Of a stretch of 8,436 bases of DNA, positions 7,447 through 8,436 are shown one piece after another. Location: positions 1 through 8,436 of the forward strand of contig JBBRHH010000254.1 in the NCBI GenBank assembly GCA_038222915.1. The letters run 5' to 3'. The position numbers and the translations under genes are program-made. The notes beneath the pieces are model-generated. The model did not search any database. It saw nothing but the letters and a program-made list of their open reading frames with translations, and was not told the origin of the DNA. Within the stretch, counting starts at the first letter, position 1; each line of letters begins with the position of its first letter. The stretch comes from JBBRHH01 sp038222915. GTDB lineage: Bacteria > Planctomycetota > Phycisphaerae > Tepidisphaerales > Tepidisphaeraceae.

Positions 7447-7463
7447 GCGGTCTAGACGACCGT
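7447..7463 (+). repeat. Inverted repeat / hairpin 3, just upstream of the ribosome binding site
   Basis: CGGTC (7448-7452) pairs with GACCG (7458-7462) around the loop TAGAC, with a possible outer G-U pair. It ends 8 nt before the Shine-Dalgarno of the next gene, so it could influence translation initiation, but does not itself cover that site. Confidence 0.4.
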
Positions 7464-7470
7464 TGAACGA

Positions 7471-7479
7471 AAGGTGAGG
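7471..7479 (+). promoter_or_regulatory. Ribosome binding site fixing the start of the helical-repeat gene
   Basis: AAGGTGAGG precedes ATG 7483; the AGGTG core ends 6 nt before the start codon. It supports this start, which gives an immediate signal peptide. Confidence 0.65.
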
Positions 7480-7482
7480 CGC

Positions 7483-8436
7483 ATGCGGAAATTGTTTTTA
7501 GGCGTGGCGGTTGCAGTGTCGGTCTCGGCCGCGCAACCAGGATTCGGCGCTCCGATCGACGACGCAAAGGCGGCACTGGCCGCCAAAGACTATGCAAAAG
7601 TTGATCAACTCCTCGCCAAAGACCTCTCCGCGAAGACGCCATCGCCCGATGCCCTGCGGCTGTCGATGGACGCAAATGTCGCCGCCGGCCACATCGTCAC
7701 GGCGAGCAATCGGGCGACGGCCCTCCTGAAGATCACCGGCGAGAAGGACACCGACCTCCTCTTCCGTGGCGCAAAGATCGCCGAGCTGGCCGGCGACAGC
7801 CGAACCGCGCTCGTGCGATATCTTGCCTATGCGCGAAAGGCGGGAGCAAAGAACGAGCAGAGTGAAGAGGCCTTTCGATATGTCCTGGCCCACGAGCTGT
7901 ATCCCGACGAATATAAAAAGTACGTCGCCCTCTTCGGCGCGGACAGCCGCTCATGGAGCATCGGCTACGGCCTGCTTGGCCGGCTTCTTGGCGCGACCGA
8001 TGGCGATCATGCGCTGGAACTCGGTTCGTTCCTGATCGAAACGTTTCCAAATCCAGAAAACGTCTCGGCTGTCCATGCAGTGATTCGTTCCGGCGCCGAC
8101 GGTTTCGTCTACGGCAAAGAGGCCAAGGATCGGTACGTCAAGCCGATGAATGTGCTGGCCCAGGGCGATCCGCAGACCCGGATCCATCTGGAATTCGCGA
8201 TTCAACAGGCCGGCGGCGCCATCAATGAGGAGGCGCGATCCAAGCTGCTCCTCGAACTGCTGACCCGTTCGAAGACGCCGCTGAGCTATTCGCTGCTTCA
8301 GACCCTCGGCGGGGACATGCGGGCGCTCAAGAGTGACGATGCCAAGATCGCGGCCGGCAAGCAGTACCTGGCGCGCGAAGCGCTCTATCGCGATTCGACC
8401 GAACCCGACGCCTACTACGCCTATTTCCGCGTCATC
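7483..8436 (+). CDS. Exported TPR-like alpha-helical protein, 3'-truncated by the window end
   Basis: The frame is open for 318 codons from ATG 7483 to the last base with no stop, so at least the C-terminus is missing. The N-terminus MRKLFLGVAVAVSVSAAQ is a typical Sec signal peptide, with cleavage plausible between residues 17 and 23. The remainder is almost wholly helical, in amphipathic pairs suggestive of degenerate TPR or related solenoid repeats: for example 'AKAALAAKDYAKVDQLLAK' (about 28-46), 'ALRLSMDANVAAGHIVTASN' (57-76), and 'LLFRGAKIAELAGDSRTALV' (91-110), where the 'A.LAGD...AL..Y' spacing is TPR-like. No enzymatic motif is visible in this part. A scaffold or protein-interaction role in the periplasm or at the surface is inferred; many large exported proteins start with such repeats and carry a catalytic or adhesive domain later, which cannot be excluded. 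It lies 153 bp after the large exported protein on the same strand. Opposite-strand open frames here are shadows. Confidence 0.85.
   Translation, partial: MRKLFLGVAVAVSVSAAQPGFGAPIDDAKAALAAKDYAKVDQLLAKDLSAKTPSPDALRLSMDANVAAGHIVTASNRATALLKITGEKDTDLLFRGAKIAELAGDSRTALVRYLAYARKAGAKNEQSEEAFRYVLAHELYPDEYKKYVALFGADSRSWSIGYGLLGRLLGATDGDHALELGSFLIETFPNPENVSAVHAVIRSGADGFVYGKEAKDRYVKPMNVLAQGDPQTRIHLEFAIQQAGGAINEEARSKLLLELLTRSKTPLSYSLLQTLGGDMRALKSDDAKIAAGKQYLAREALYRDSTEPDAYYAYFRVI

Larger units (their letters stand above)
7330..7482. other. Intergenic gap with three short hairpins; no clear terminator
   Basis: The 153 bp between the large gene and the next exported gene hold three inverted repeats (7362-7377, 7391-7412, 7447-7463) and an 8-bp palindrome CGATATCG (7412-7419). 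None is followed by a T-run on the plus strand, so an intrinsic terminator for the large gene is not evident. The region may be a structured leader, a factor-dependent termination zone, or a mix. Read-through into the downstream gene is possible. Confidence 0.5.

Noticed and set aside
7498..7893. 131-codon minus-strand open frame
   Set aside because: It lies antisense to the exported helical-repeat gene, which has a signal peptide and RBS. The minus translation has no recognisable pattern.

Overview
The window is GC-rich (about 60% by eye), densely coding, and ordinary chromosomal in character. I see no insertion sequence, integrase, tRNA, rRNA or CRISPR array. Several things point to a Gram-negative-type cell envelope, and I infer a planctomycete or related PVC-group bacterium. 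They are a lipobox lipoprotein, a 2014-residue exported multidomain protein that joins a glycoside-hydrolase-like barrel to a beta-propeller, and a second exported alpha-helical repeat protein. The taxonomic guess rests on protein style only, with no marker gene present.

Layout: (1) bases 1-140, plus strand: the last 45 codons of a medium-chain (zinc-type) dehydrogenase/quinone-oxidoreductase-like gene whose start lies outside the window. (2) bases 127-1143, minus strand: a 338-residue lipoprotein of unknown function, overlapping the dehydrogenase tail-to-tail by 14 bp. (3) bases 1144-1284: a divergent intergenic region with a near-consensus sigma-70-type promoter (TTAACA, 17 bp, TATAGT) reading into the large gene. 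(4) bases 1285-7329, plus strand: the giant secreted protein, which occupies 72% of the window. (5) bases 7330-7482: a gap with three short hairpins and a weak candidate promoter, no convincing terminator. (6) bases 7483-8436, plus strand: the first 318 codons of an exported TPR-like helical protein that runs off the window end.

The large protein is the centre of interest. Its order appears to be: signal peptide; beta-rich N-terminal region with a DxDxDG calcium-loop-like motif; a second beta domain; TIM-barrel glycosidase-like domain; a Rossmann/GATase-like domain of the kind found after the barrel in family GH42 beta-galactosidases; a small beta domain; an Ig-like domain; an alpha/beta domain; a WD40/PQQ-like beta-propeller; and two C-terminal jelly-roll-like segments separated by an Asp/Gly/Lys-rich linker. 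I infer an extracytoplasmic carbohydrate-active or carbohydrate-sensing protein; no substrate can be named. The exported helical protein downstream is on the same strand and could work with it in the envelope, but the sequence does not prove an operon.
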